A stretch of DNA of 64,000 nt, from NCBI RefSeq assembly GCF_036370855.1, contig NC_088105.1:9057619-9121618 (forward strand), written 5' to 3'. This document shows, piece by piece, positions 44,067 to 55,010 of this stretch. The notes under the pieces are model-generated. The model ran no database searches, was not told where the DNA came from, and was given only the letters and a program-made list of their open reading frames with translations. Each line of letters starts with the position of its first letter. Position 1 is the stretch's first letter. The translations under genes were made by a program, and so were the position numbers. Source of the DNA: Dromaius novaehollandiae (Eukaryota; Chordata; Aves; Casuariiformes; Dromaiidae).

Positions 44067-44087
44067 ATGGCCGCTGCGCACGAGGAG
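44067..44087 (+). CDS. CACYBP: CACYBP exon 1 (MAAAHEE)
   Basis: ATG at 44067 in the context GCGCCATGG is a good Kozak match. It encodes seven residues, then a GTGAGG donor. Human exon 1 encodes the comparable short start MASEE. Confidence 0.9.
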
Positions 44088-47000
44088 GTGAGGGGCGGCG
44101 GGGCGGTGCGGTGCGGGGGCGGCCCCGGGCCCGGCCCTGGCTGCAGCCCGGCGCCGGGGCCCCGCGGGGGCTGTGGCGGCGGGAGCCGCTCTGACAGACT
44201 CGCCGGCCCCTGGGGCCTGCCGGGCCTGGCCGCGCCGCTGCTGCCCTTGGCGGGGGAAGGGGGATCGGCACCATTCCGGGGCTCCTTTCGCGGCACCGTC
44301 CCCTTTCCCTCAGCACTGGAGGGCGTGCAGGCCTCTTGCTTCCTTAGGTGTCTGCCGGGTGGGTTGCAGTTGCCTCTGTCTTGCGATGGAGCTGAGAGTA
44401 CCATGGCATAGTTAATTCGAGCGCTTTCAAGTTACAGAAATACAAGTTTCAAACTTGGAAATATATTTCTGTACTGGCCAGGTTACTAATTGTAATATTC
44501 CTCTATCTTAAGCAAAGCTAATATTTCAGAATTTTTTAAGGAGCCAATATTTATCATGTTGAGTCTGTGCCCCCCCCATCATACAATTCTACAATAAATC
44601 ACTTAGAAAGGAAGCCCAGCCTCTTACTGTCTCCGCTCCTTTAATAGTTTGAATAGTTTTGATCCTGTTGTTTTATGTTTGTTAGATATTAGAATAAGGG
44701 ACCTTATTTTGAGGGGAAAAGTAGGTTAATGATGTACAGTGAAATGTTGGTTTTGCTTTATGCAGCAGACAGATGCACAAGGCTGCAAGGGCTAAATAGC
44801 CTGTAATCTGGGGCATAAGAGACATTTACCTGCATTTGACCTTCTTTTTCCGAGTCTTCAGTCTGAATGTTTGCTGAGTGCTATAGGTCACTTTTCCTGA
44901 GATTGTGCAGTACATTTTTTTAGCATAATCCAAAACCTTTTGAGAAGGTGTTTCAAATGTTAAACTGTTATCGGTATCCATTTTTTTTAGCTGCTCAAAG
45001 CTTAAAGATTGAAATTGAGAAGTTCAGACCTTAGTGGCCATGGAGTAAGGGACAGATGGATGGCTTCACGCTGAAGAGGGTATAGAGGGAAGTGTAACTT
45101 GGCTTGCGGAGTCTGAATTTGAAACTGACAGAAGTGAAAGAGCCCAGCAGTGTGAACCCTGAGTAAAAAGAGCTGTTTCTAATATTTGTGCATGATCTTT
45201 TATTCTTAAATCAGTTACAGAAAGATTTGGAAGAGGTTAAAGAATTGCTTACGAAAGCCACAAGGAAGCGACTTCGTGATGTTCTCACGACTGAAAAACA
45301 CAAGCTAGAGATAGAAATCAAGAATCAGCCTCCAGCAAAGCTGAAAGGAGATGCAGGAGAAGAAGAAAAGTCATCACTTGGAGGGTATACGGTGAAAATA
45401 AACAACTATGGTAGGATTGCTCTTCTACACAAATAATAGAGCTCAGTCGTCTGCTTTGAATAGAATGCAGGGTGGTGTTAGTGTGAGTCTTAGTTGCCAT
45501 TTAGTGTTGTAGAGAAGCATTCTCAAATGTTTATGCCACATCGCAGACCCCACTAGAAAGCTACTGCACGCTTACTGCTCTGTCCCAGCCACAGTGTGTA
45601 TTAGTTCTGTTTGTGCAATAGCCTTTCTCTACTGGGGGAACATGGTAGGGATCCCTGATGCACCTGTTGGTATTTTTCCATTGCCTAGGTAGGGCTTAGC
45701 AGGAATGTAAGACTGAGCTTTGGCTTCTCTGCTCGCCATGTAGGTAAAGGATAAGGAATTGCTCAAGATACTTGTCATGTGGATAGCGTAAGAAAAAGTG
45801 GGTCAAGGGAAGCGCAGGAAAACCAGGCATCTACTCCTGGCTCCTGCTGCTCGGACAGAGCTGTTGTCCTCTTACTCGAGCTGGTATATGGCTTTTTGTT
45901 TTCTCAGGCTTTCCAGGAGTTGGAACAGAGCTACATGCTAGGACCTCCTTTTTTTATCAAATTACACTTGAATAAATAATGTTATCCCTCTGAAGATGGT
46001 TTCAGTAAGGCACAGTTCATGATCATGATCACTGCTAGGGAATGGCTTTTTTATTTTTTTAATGGAATGCATGAAGTTTTTGAGGAAAACTAGAAATCAG
46101 TCTCTTTTTCACTTGCAGGTTGGGATCAGTCAGATAAGTTTATTAAGATTTACATCTCTTTAAATGGAGTCCAGAAGCTCCCAGCTGAGAATGTGCAGGT
46201 GAATTTCACAGAGAGGTGAGTTCATGTTGTTGCACCATGCCAGGAAGGAGGGCGTGGGTGTAGAACATTATCTGAAATGCAGGAATGTGTTGTGTTGAAT
46301 TTTGTTCTGGATCGGTGTTGGGTTTTTTTTTTCCTAATAACTTTATTAAAGGTATTAACTCATTAATTGATTACTTATTGCAAGTATTAACTTTTAAGTG
46401 TATGTGCTAAAGTACTATTAAGAATACCTCTCCTTAGTGGGTGTCAGAGTATTTTAATTTTACAAATGCTCATTATGCCTCATCATGCTCGATAGCATAT
46501 GTAATGTTAGACCTATTTTTGATGGTGATAGAACTGAAATATAAATTAAGTGAACCCCCCTCCTTTCCAGTGTCATAGGAGCTCAGTGAGGTAGACATTA
46601 GAAAGAATGCTAGAGATCTTGATTTGTTGTGAACCCTGGATGAGTCCTTTTAAGTGCTCTGTATTAAATCCAGTTGAAGATTTGAAAGCCTATTGGCTTG
46701 CTTTCCCAAGAAATATTCCTGCTTAATGGTTTTCAGGTACTATATTCGATGATAGGGCTGAATAGTTTTACACTGCTTGGAACTTTTGTGCCCTTCCTCC
46801 CCTCACCTTCTGGTTCTAGGTCATTTGATCTGCTAGTGAAGAATCTGAATGGGAAGAACTACACCATGACCTTCAACAACCTTCTGAAACACATCTCGGT
46901 GGAAGGCAGCTCTAGAAAGGTCAGTGTACCTCTGTAGGTACTGAATATCTCTGTGCTCGTAGCCTGACTCCAGTTCAAGAGGCTGAGCGTTAACCTTCAG

Positions 47001-50000
47001 TCCCTCCCTTCTGTCTGTAAAGTCTCTTCAGTATAAACATGACTCTCATTAATCTGTAGTTGTAATAACTGTAGAAATATTTTCTGGAGTCCTCGGGCTT
47101 CTCAAGAGATCATGGCCAGATACTGAAGATATATGTATATATCTTCAGTATATATATATATTTTATAGCTCTCCCAACAGAACTTCAGAAACTGGTGACA
47201 ATTAAGCAGAAAATTCCACTAAGCATCTAATGTAAAGAAACAATGGTTCAATTTCAAATTCTGCTGTGCCCTGAAAAGTAGGACAGTGTAAATAAAACAA
47301 CCGAGATAATAAGGGTGATGGTCTAGTATTTTTTAGCAGAATTTAAAAGCAAACAGTGGTCATGTACTTACTGAATTATGTTGAAGCTCCAGCGGAATCT
47401 TGGCTGCTGTGGCATGCAGGAAAACTTAGGTCAGGGTTGCAGTCAGTTAAACAGGCCTTGTGATGTGTTTGCAAATTACAAGCAAACATTAAGCAATGCT
47501 CTAAAACTAGTTTGTTATCCCTGGAGAAATAAACTGGAAGGCTCTCCACCTGAACTGAGTGGGTATCCTTACAGAACTCTTAGACCATTTGCCGTCTTGA
47601 TAGCAAAAGTGAAGGCAGCAGTGCAGCTCCAAATGAGAAGTGGGTTGGGGGACTGGAGCTGGAAGAACAGTTTAAGGGTGTAAATTGACACGCACTAGTA
47701 ATATTTAATGCTCTTTTTTGAAAATTGAATTCATAAATTCTTTGTGAGCAAAATGTGCAGTAATGGACTTGGAAGGTACAGTTCAGAATGCTGTTATTAG
47801 TGCCGCTGGTACAAGGGAACATCCACGATATCTACTAAAGGTACTGCCAGTGTCATGATAGGCAAGAGGTACTGGAGATCAGAATAAAAATGTCTCGAGC
47901 AGATCAGTGGTTTTGTATGACAATTTAAGGTGCATACCTGTCTTTCTTCCCTGGATTTCTGCTGGTATATGAAGTTGCTCTCCTTTTTAATACACTTTTT
48001 ACTGGGCCTTAAAAGGATAGTTTTCTGGTTCTTTTGAAAGGTAAATATAGCCACCATTTAGAGGCAGTCCTAGGTGGTTTTAGCATCCTGAGAATCACTG
48101 AGTGGTCCATTTCTGCAGTGCTGTATGTTCTTCTAACATAGACTAGTATTATACATAATTGTGCCATTTAAATTACCCACAGTGAGGTTAATACTTGTTA
48201 CCCTGAAGCTAAGTATGTATTAACTTCTGTATACTACATAAATCAATAGCAGAGATAAATGTTTCAAGAAGTTGTGAGTGTAGCAAGAGATGTATATAGT
48301 AAGTTAATCTCATTCATTGTGGCTGTGACTAGCATCCTTCTTTGGAGTATTCTAAATTCCTGTCTTGGTGTTCTCCACACAGATAAAGACAGACATGGTC
48401 CTTGTGATGTGTAGGAAGAAGCGGGAGGAAAAATGGGACTGTCTCACTCAAGTGGAAAAAGAAAGCAAAGAGAAAGAGTAAGTGCCTTTCCCCCCGCTTA
48501 ACCTTCCGTTTCTTGTTTTACTGAAATTGTATTAGGATCACCAAGAGAGCAGATATGTGCTATATTGACTATGCAGCTTATCTGTAAGAATTGCTCGTCT
48601 TGGAGACAAGCCTTTAAGCTATTCAAGAATTGTTAGGCTAGGATTCTTTTGGTACTAATGTGACTGGCAGTGGAAGGAATACACTTCAAGCTGCTAAGTC
48701 TGCCACTCTTCTACTGTTTTATTGCTAATGATGAGGCTGCATCATAGGAAATAAGGTAGGTAGGACCCTGCACAGAGAGTGCTAAAGGTAATTAACCAAT
48801 TAAGGATTCAATTATATCTTGACAGCTGCATCCTTGCAGCTCTAATGAGGTTTACTTTTCTTAGGCTAAGTGTATGTGTACATACTTTCTATAAAAATAC
48901 ATACATCTTCCCTGCAGCTATGCTGGTTGAAATTATTACTGTTTTATTGCATCTGTGTGTGAAGTACTTGCACAAAAGTCCTAGCATCCTTTTGGCAAAA
49001 ATAGGTCTTTGGTTATTTTGGATCATTATATAAAATACCAAGCTGATTTAGATCACTTTGCTTAAAGTGGTAGAGAGCAATCATACGAGCAGTGTAGAGA
49101 CTGGATATGAAAGGGTGGTAAATGACAGCAGGAAGCAGTGAAAACACCTGGTGACAAGAGTCTGCATCCAGAAGAGAATGTGTACACCCACACCGAAGCC
49201 TGGAAGCACTCACTTTTCTATGGTTCTGTTCTGCAACTTTCTCAAGAGGAAAACAGAAGCGCCCTACCAATAATTATTTAGCATATGCTTGTAGGATGAT
49301 TTGCTAAAACTGATCAATCCTGTATAACCAGAGCTGAATCCAGAGCAAAACTACCTTCCCTTCTCAAACTGTATGTTTGGAGATTGGGAGGAAGTGACTT
49401 GACTACTAGCACACATTGCTAGAGTGACGAGGTTGCTTCGTTAAACCACCAGTCATAATTAGTATTGCATCCTTATTCAAAATGTTGAGGATTTATAGTA
49501 TGGCAGGTTAGAGTCACTTCAGAAATACATCTTCCAGATTCTGCGTGCTTGGCTCTTGGAGATTGACTGTTAGTCCCATACTTGGGGAACTTGCTCCCTC
49601 TGCTGATCTGTTTAGAGCTGCATGCTTTTCAGGTAGCCTTCAGCTACCCTAGTAGCACCTAAGAGAATTTAGAAAATGGGCTAAAGAGGCAATTTTGACA
49701 AAGAGTGGACCTCTTATATGACCTCTATACAGTCTTCTAGTAACGTGGGACATGTTTTACCCAGATGCTTATGATATGTGTATCAAGTGGGTATCACCAT
49801 GTGGGTGACAGCGTTTGTCAGTTGGCTTCATAAGTTGAGAAGTTACTTTGAAAGACAGTTGTTAAAATCAGTGACTTGACCTCTGGAGATGATCTAAAAA
49901 ATGTGAAGCAGAAAAATGCATTTAGGTTGCAAATACTCTGATATGGTCACTTCAAGAGGCTCAGATCGTGGTCATTTTTCTGTTCTTGTTAAACTTTCAC

Positions 50001-50523
50001 CTAACAGCAGAGACTGATGTTGGCACTCTCTAGATCTGTTATATTCAGCTTCTGCTTCCTAAGATTCATTTTGGGTAGTGCTTCAAGGATCTTGTTTGCT
50101 GCAAAATGCTTCCTATCAGCCTTGATGGGACAGCTCCAAATATATTACTTTTCATAGACCTGCATTTAGATTAAATGTACCCCTTAGGTTTTCCCCCTAC
50201 TTAGAAGCCAAGTCAGGTGTGACTAAGGATTTCCATAGTCTAAAGACTTTGTCAAAGCAAAATTCTTACTGTTACCAGGGTATTTCTAACAAATACTAGC
50301 GTTTAAATTTTTGCAGACAATTGTTAGATACGCCAAGCCTTTTCATGTGCATCTGTCTTGCAGGAAGGCTGCCTATGACACCTCAGACCCCGGTGAAGGG
50401 CTTATGAACCTTTTGAAAAAGATGTATGCAGAAGGGGATGATGAAATGAAGCGCACCATCAACAAGGCTTGGGTTGAAAGCAGAGAAAAACAGTCCAAAG
50501 GGGACATACCAATGGATATTTGA
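44067..50523 (+). CDS. CACYBP: Calcyclin-binding protein / Siah-interacting protein (6 exons, 222 aa)
   Basis: The coding exons are 44067-44087, 45215-45410, 46119-46215, 46820-46919, 48383-48477 and 50364-50523; together they give 669 nt including TGA. Domains in order are an N-terminal helical hairpin (about residues 8-60, [18 protein letters not shown]), a CS domain (from about residue 64, [17 protein letters not shown]), and a C-terminal SGS region (from about residue 170, [14 protein letters not shown] to the end). In mammals CACYBP links the E3 ligase SIAH1 to SKP1 in beta-catenin turnover, binds S100A6, and its CS domain is related to p23/SGT1 co-chaperones. Human is 228 aa; the six-residue difference is in the linker before the CS domain. 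The gene is intact. Its neighbour MRPS14 is convergent. Confidence 0.97.
44088..45214 (+). other. CACYBP: CACYBP intron 1
   Basis: The CpG island extends into the first 300 bases; the rest is AT-rich. No other feature was recognised. Confidence 0.7.
45215..45410 (+). CDS. CACYBP: CACYBP exon 2 (Siah-binding helical hairpin, start of CS domain)
   Basis: The exon runs from [16 protein letters not shown] to GYTVKINNY plus one base of the next codon. The acceptor is AAATCAG and the donor GTAGGA. The linker [19 protein letters not shown] diverges from mammals and is shorter. Confidence 0.96.
45411..46118 (+). other. CACYBP: CACYBP intron 2
   Basis: This 708-base intron has no recognisable feature. 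Confidence 0.7.
46119..46215 (+). CDS. CACYBP: CACYBP exon 3 (CS domain)
   Basis: The exon completes the split Gly codon and encodes [20 protein letters not shown] to VNFTE, plus two bases of the following Arg codon. The acceptor is CTTGCAG and the donor GTGAGT. Confidence 0.96.
46216..46819 (+). other. CACYBP: CACYBP intron 3
   Basis: This 604-base AT-rich intron has no recognisable feature. Confidence 0.7.
46820..46919 (+). CDS. CACYBP: CACYBP exon 4 (CS domain)
   Basis: The exon completes Arg and encodes [20 protein letters not shown] to SVEGSSRK. The acceptor is GGTTCTAG and the donor GTCAGT. Confidence 0.96.
46920..48382 (+). other. CACYBP: CACYBP intron 4
   Basis: This 1463-base intron contains a perfect inverted repeat at 47120-47151 followed by a TA run. 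No exon-like sequence is present. Confidence 0.7.
47120..47151. repeat. Perfect inverted repeat, 15-bp arms, 2-bp centre
   Basis: The left arm ATACTGAAGATATAT pairs fully with the right arm ATATATCTTCAGTAT around a central GT. It is followed directly by (TA)n to about 47160. It could extrude as a cruciform or form an RNA hairpin in the intron. Confidence 0.9.
48383..48477 (+). CDS. CACYBP: CACYBP exon 5 (end of CS domain, linker)
   Basis: The exon runs from [19 protein letters not shown] to ESKEKEK minus the split codon. The acceptor is CCACACAG and the donor GTAAGT. Confidence 0.96.
48478..50363 (+). other. CACYBP: CACYBP intron 5
   Basis: This 1886-base AT-rich intron has no recognisable feature. 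Confidence 0.7.
50364..50523 (+). CDS. CACYBP: CACYBP exon 6 (SGS region, stop)
   Basis: The exon carries the S100A6-binding SGS part: [20 protein letters not shown] then [20 protein letters not shown], ending GDIPMDI and TGA at 50521. The last residues (IPMDI) replace the human TEF end. Confidence 0.96.
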
Positions 50524-50653
50524 AAGCACTCTAAGGGCCGCCTTAATACTGATCTTCCATGTGAGACTTCCTGTGCTGCAAAAATCATTGTTTACACAAC
50601 CTTCTTCCAAGCAAAGACAGTCATTTTCCATTTCAGGTTGGAGAAAATATTTA

Positions 50654-50659
50654 AATAAA
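50654..50659 (+). terminator. CACYBP: CACYBP proximal polyadenylation signal
   Basis: AATAAA lies 131 bases after the stop. Other candidates are ATTAAA at 51023 and AATAAA at 51983. Which is used cannot be told from sequence. Confidence 0.45.
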
Positions 50660-51911
50660 ATAGCTTATAAAGCATTTCCTTCAGTCAAGTGGCTCACCAT
50701 TTCCTGAAGAGTGGAACATAGGTATATCCTTACCCCCCCTTCAAAAAAACATTTGAGTAGAGACTTTTATGAAACTGAGAATGTAAAAGAAAAGGAATCC
50801 TAAACTAAGATGGGTCGAGTCCACTTTGTTGCGACAGCTGTACCCATTTAGGGCTAACGGATTATGTCAGTCTACATGGGTGTGTGTTTTATTATGTGTG
50901 GGATAGCACCTTGAACTGTAAGACATGTAACAGAGGGAGAAATGCTGAAGAAAGCAGAACTGCTATCTCAGGACAGTGCACTTGCTAGTTGAGCAGAAAC
51001 ATTATGGTCTTTATGCTGTGATATTAAACCTTATTACTCTCTGAAAGAATTACTGGCTGTTTAACCCCTTACGGCTTTTGAAAATGAAAACAACTCTTTA
51101 ACCCCTATGGTAACTGTGACCTCCTTGGGGTGTCTTTGAGGTGGTGGCGGCAGTCACAGGAGAGCACTGAGCTGCTGATACAGGACATTGAGTTTTCCCT
51201 GGCTCTAGCAGTATATGAGGAAAAGAGAGATACCCTCCATTATCTCCTATCAAACTTTCAAGGGTTTTAAGGTAATAAGAGTAAGAAGTATGTTGAAGTA
51301 ACTTATATTCCAAAATTTGACTAAATTGGGGGTGGTGGGTTACTGTCAAATTGCTGCCTGTGCATCTTCCATCTGACAGTTTACTTAGCCTGTTTTACAG
51401 CCTCTGAACGCTAGTGGTGGGGACAAAGTAGCCATTTCCCCTTAAGAGTCCTGCACTGAGGAAGAGCACAGGGCAAACAAACTTAGGCAGCAAACTTCCT
51501 TTTGGTTCCTCTCCTCCCTTATTGCTTCTCTTCCAAGAACAGATTTATTTGATGTTAAATTTACTGAATTAAGCAAGCCATTACTCTCCTGTTGTGGCCT
51601 AGACTAGGACTTGGTTGCTACCTTATTCCTAAAACAATGGACTGAGGTATGCCCTATAAGCAGGAGAGGAATATTAGCACACCAAGAGGTTCTTTATCCA
51701 CTCTTTGCTTACCTGTTACTATATTTTGTTTGCACTGCAAGAGTATCTAAACTTGAGGCCATATCTTATTTTCAATTCATGATCATCCTTGTTCATAGAA
51801 TATTTCTTTGCCCACTTGTGCAATTTTATTTATGCTTTTATTCAAATCATCATGGTGAACTTACTGTGTTGTGCCAAACGAACTGCTTGAATGAGCCTTG
51901 TGCTGTATGTC

Positions 51912-51917
51912 TTTATT
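51912..51917 (-). terminator. MRPS14: MRPS14 polyadenylation signal (AATAAA on minus strand)
   Basis: The hexamer lies about 305 bases after the MRPS14 stop, read on the minus strand. Two further hexamers lie at 51837 and 51825. Confidence 0.5.
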
Positions 51918-52221
51918 TTTAATGTTGTCCTTATTACAATCCTCAGCATAGTTCTGCAACAATCAGGTAGTGATTGTCTGAAAATAAACCTGCCTCTAAC
52001 ACAGACTGGCTTAGTGCAGTTATGCTTTTTCCCATCAGTTAGCTGTTACCAGTCACAATCCAGTAAGTGAATTTTACGAAAGAGCATGGCTTCTCTTCCT
52101 CCTCATATTAGTTTGATACTTAGACTGCATTCCTAGACAGGACAGCCTTGCTTTAATTACTTCCAACACACAAACTGAGCCTGTTGGTGTGTTTTGGCTG
52201 AACATGTGTCCGTGCAATGAT

Positions 52222-52404
52222 CTACCACATTGCTCTCTGTATCCCAGACATTTGAGCATGGTCGGCAAAATGGCGGAAAACAATTCTGCTAAGCCTCCAA
52301 CGCCGCTTCACCCCTCGAGGCCGGGATGTCAGGACACACCTATTTCGGATCCTCACAGGGCAGCTGTCCCGGGGCAAGGCAGCAATCTCTTTATCAGCCA
52401 CTTC
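52222..52404 (-). CDS. MRPS14: MRPS14 exon 3 and stop
   Basis: The acceptor on the minus strand is TTTTAG, followed by [20 protein letters not shown], then [20 protein letters not shown] and [23 protein letters not shown]. It is 60 codons long, carries the family signature, and matches human closely. Confidence 0.96.
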   Translation of the reverse strand, partial: EVADKEIAALPRDSCPVRIRNRCVLTSRPRGVKRRWRLSRIVFRHFADHAQMSGIQRAMW

Positions 52405-54774
52405 CTAAAACAGAAGATCACAGCACGGAGTTTAAGTATGTTCCCTGGAATTTTGAGAGAGTATATTTCCAGGCCTCAAAACCTAGCTAGAGGGCAGTTA
52501 CCACCACAAGCTTCCCTTACTAATTGCATACGCTTCACTGTTGGATTAGGAATGTGTTCATGTCCTCCTCACTTCATCCCTTCTTTTTGGGCATCCCAAC
52601 AGTGGATGCAAAATGCTCCACTTGGACACTGAAAATTTGACCTTACTACACATGGAACAATCATAGGCTAATAACTGTTAGTTCAGATCTGCTTGGCTTT
52701 GTCCATGTTGCAGGGTGGGCTAGCCCTTTAAGATGAACTAAGTTTAGTTCCATATGTTCCCTGTTAACTGCCTTCCCAGGTAATACACTTTGATGCCAAT
52801 AAAAGGGATTTTAAACAGCTCACTTTGGAAAGAGCTATAAGGAGAGGAGAACAAGGCAAAAATCTCTCTCTTCTAATGAGAAGGCTTAAGAATGGTCTCT
52901 CTGTGTACATGTTTTCAGGAAACACCAGGTAGCAGCAATTAGAATTTCAGAAGAGTAAAAGCTCAGTAAGATCAAAGAAAATGCAGACCAAAGGAAGACA
53001 CTCGAGTTCAGGTAAGCGTCCTGAACTGCTGTAGTCTTGATATGCTCTACTCTAAAGGATGGAAGGGCTCAAAGGATCCTGGGTTGTCACATTCGGAAGT
53101 CACAGAAAGACAACTGGGGGTAAAAGCAAGATCTGATGCCGGGTTATGCAAACTCTCTTTATGCTGCATGAAATGCTGAACAACAGTTTTTCAACACTTC
53201 GAACAAACTTTTAACAGAAGCGCTGAAAAGCAGTAACATCAGGGTATCTTTGAAAGGATTCTCACCTTTAAAGAGCACCAGACCGAGACAGCCACCACTG
53301 GGTTTTCAACTTTATCAACAAGGTCAGTAGGACTACTTGTATTAAGACTGTATTTCAATTATTGTTTTTGTGCTGTTATGCATCTTATTTCTGTATATAC
53401 CTGTATATATAGTCTACCTAGTACAGCCACATACTTGCAGAACTTTTTTTGGCCTACAGAGTTGTTCAGATTTTCTAAAGAAAGCAGCCTGTGCTTTCAG
53501 AGAAGATCTGTAGCCTAAGTATCTTCTACTGCTGCTACAACTCTGACCTCAGAAGGTGACAAAAGCAGCCAAGGAATAGCAAAAGAACCAGTGGCAATCC
53601 CTTTTATTTTTTTTCCATAACAACATCTGACACAAATTATTTACCAAGAGAACTGGAAGGTCAGGACATAAAAGCAGATTCATAGTCTTTCTCTCCCAGG
53701 ATGTTTAAGGGTGAAAGGATCTCTCACACAACCAGGTGTGGTGAGTTCTAATGCATTCAGGAATATTAAAATACTCTAGATACTTGCAACTACTCCTAAT
53801 ACTTACTACGGAAGGCTGAGAACAGGGCAGTAAATTTGCATACTTTTAAGCAGAGATTTAACTCCCACATCTGATACAGCTTTTACATGCCTGTAGCTCA
53901 TGCAAGAAGTGAAATTAAGTATTTCGGACTAATTAAGTGGTTTCGGCAGCATCAGGCTTCCAGGTTTTGAAATGAATAGGGGAAGAGAAATATTCAGTTT
54001 GTTTTAGGAAACTATAAAAGTGACCATAAATATCATATAATCTAAAGAATTTTTTCTTAAATGTATCTGTTAAAGTTTTTAAAGTAGCTCCTGCAACCAC
54101 GTCAGGGTAGCACGGGCCTTGCAGAGGCAGGGCCCCGGTGCAGAAGCGCAGCAACAGGCAGCTTGGCTTTACCTGCAGCTCTTTGGGCAGGATGGTGTTC
54201 TTCCGGATGGCGTTGATCCGCAGCCGCTCGTCCGCGTACTCGTGCGCCAACTTCCTTCTCTTGACGTCCCGCAGCATCCTCCAGTCCACAAAGTAGCCCC
54301 GCACCTGCCTCGTGCATGGTGCGGGGAGAATCTAGTTAAAAAACGCGAAAGGTTAAAATATGAAGCAGCTGCACATACCGCTCACCCAGTTCAAATATGA
54401 ATTACTCCCATCGACTCCCAGCTGCCTTCTTCCAGTTACTCCCTCCAGCGCTGCTGCTGCCTCAGGAGCTCAGCACGCAACCCAGCTGAGGAAGCGCATG
54501 GGTTTAGTTTGCAGCACAAAAGCCAAGAGATAATTTATCTTACAGGAGATACAAATAACCTTGAAGCTATCCAGGCTTTATGAACACCCCCCCGCCCCGG
54601 TTACTCTCAAGGGCTGCGCGGCGCCCCGGCCCTCAGCAGGCGCTTCCCCCACCCCGCCCCCGCCGCCTCCCTCAGGGGCGGCCCCGGCGGTGGCGGAGAC
54701 GGAAGGAGGGAGCCTGCGCCGGGCCTGACCTGCCGAGCGGCCCGCAGCGCCCAGCCCAGCGCGGCGGCCGCCAT
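52222..54774 (-). CDS. MRPS14: Mitochondrial small ribosomal subunit protein uS14m (3 exons, 128 aa)
   Basis: The minus-strand coding exons are 54730-54774, 54173-54331 and 52222-52404, all phase 0; they give 387 nt including TAG. The length equals human MRPS14 (128 aa). The N-terminus [15 protein letters not shown] is Ala/Arg-rich with no acidic residue, as expected of a mitochondrial targeting sequence. The core reads [20 protein letters not shown] and then [20 protein letters not shown]. The C-terminus has the uS14 signature [20 protein letters not shown] and ends SGIQRAMW. The protein sits in the head of the 28S mitoribosomal subunit. There is no zinc-type CxxC set, as in the mammalian protein. 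The gene converges on CACYBP, as in human. Confidence 0.97.
52405..54172 (-). other. MRPS14: MRPS14 intron 2
   Basis: This 1768-base AT-rich intron has no recognisable nested feature. Confidence 0.7.
54173..54331 (-). CDS. MRPS14: MRPS14 exon 2
   Basis: It encodes [20 protein letters not shown] through [11 protein letters not shown]; the donor is GTAAAG. I placed the acceptor at TTTTTTAACTAG because the extra ILPAPCTRQ aligns with human MVPSSASGQ and restores 128 aa. A second AG (GAGGCAG) 27 bases further would delete those nine residues in frame. Confidence 0.9.
54332..54729 (-). other. MRPS14: MRPS14 intron 1
   Basis: This 398-base intron is CpG-rich on the exon 1 side. Confidence 0.75.
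54730..54774 (-). CDS. MRPS14: MRPS14 exon 1
   Basis: It encodes [15 protein letters not shown], with a GTCAGG donor on the minus strand. The ATG lies in GACAAGATGGCGGCC, overlapping a YY1-type site. Human exon 1 encodes the similar MAAFMLGSLLRTFKQ. Confidence 0.93.
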
Positions 54775-54780
54775 CTTGTC
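54765..54780 (-). promoter_or_regulatory. MRPS14: YY1-like motif over the MRPS14 start codon
   Basis: On the minus strand GACAAGATGGCGGCC matches the extended YY1 consensus AANATGGCGGC, with the ATG of the motif being the initiator codon. This layout is known for many genes of mitochondrial and ribosomal function. Confidence 0.65.
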
Positions 54781-54808
54781 GCTGCGCGGTGCCGCCGCCA
54801 GCGGCCCG

Positions 54809-54840
54809 GCGGGGCGGGGCGCGGGGCGGGGCGGGGCGGC
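54809..54840 (+). promoter_or_regulatory. MRPS14: Array of GC boxes / G-quadruplex-prone tract
   Basis: At least five G4 runs are separated by one to three bases on the + strand (template strand for MRPS14). The array contains overlapping Sp1 consensus sites and meets the usual G3+N1-7 quadruplex pattern. Confidence 0.75.
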
Positions 54841-55010
54841 CATGTCGGGCCGGGGGCGGCCATGTCGCGGCGTGTCGCCGCCGGGCGCCCCCGAGCAGGG
54901 CTGGAGGAGTTTCCAGCGGCACGTGTAACTGCCCCGAGCTGCGGTTGCCCGGCACTGCCTTTCACTGAAGAGCCCCAAACCCGTGGCACTGTGTGTCACC
55001 AGGCTCCGTG

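Larger units (their letters stand above)
43500..44420 (+). promoter_or_regulatory. CACYBP: CACYBP CpG island promoter
   Basis: About 0.9 kb of dense CpG sequence surrounds exon 1. Motifs visible before the ATG are CCAACATGGCGGC at 43721-43733 (YY1-like), CTTCCGG and GCGGAAGC (ETS-like) at about 43886-43908, and GACGCCACTTCCG near 43926-43938. Further motifs are GAGGGGGCGTGGC at about 43960 (Sp/KLF-like) and a heat-shock-like element at 43992-44006. There is no TATA box. Confidence 0.8.
50524..52221. other. Convergent 3'UTR region of CACYBP (+) and MRPS14 (-)
   Basis: There are 1.7 kb between the two stop codons. Plus-strand signals are at 50654, 51023 and 51983; minus-strand AATAAA hexamers (TTTATT on +) are at 51912, 51837 and 51825. 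No other gene was recognised. Confidence 0.6.
54560..55010 (-). promoter_or_regulatory. MRPS14: MRPS14 CpG island promoter
   Basis: This is dense CpG sequence around exon 1. Four overlapping GGGGCGGGG-type Sp1 boxes lie at 54809-54840, 35-66 bases before the ATG in the minus direction. A YY1-like AAGATGGCGGC overlaps the ATG. No TATA box is present. Confidence 0.8.

Noticed and set aside
43492-44316. 274-codon minus-strand open frame over the CACYBP promoter
   Set aside because: The region is a CpG island with few stop codons in any frame. The peptide is low-complexity Pro/Ala/Arg, several other frames are open too, and the CACYBP start lies inside.
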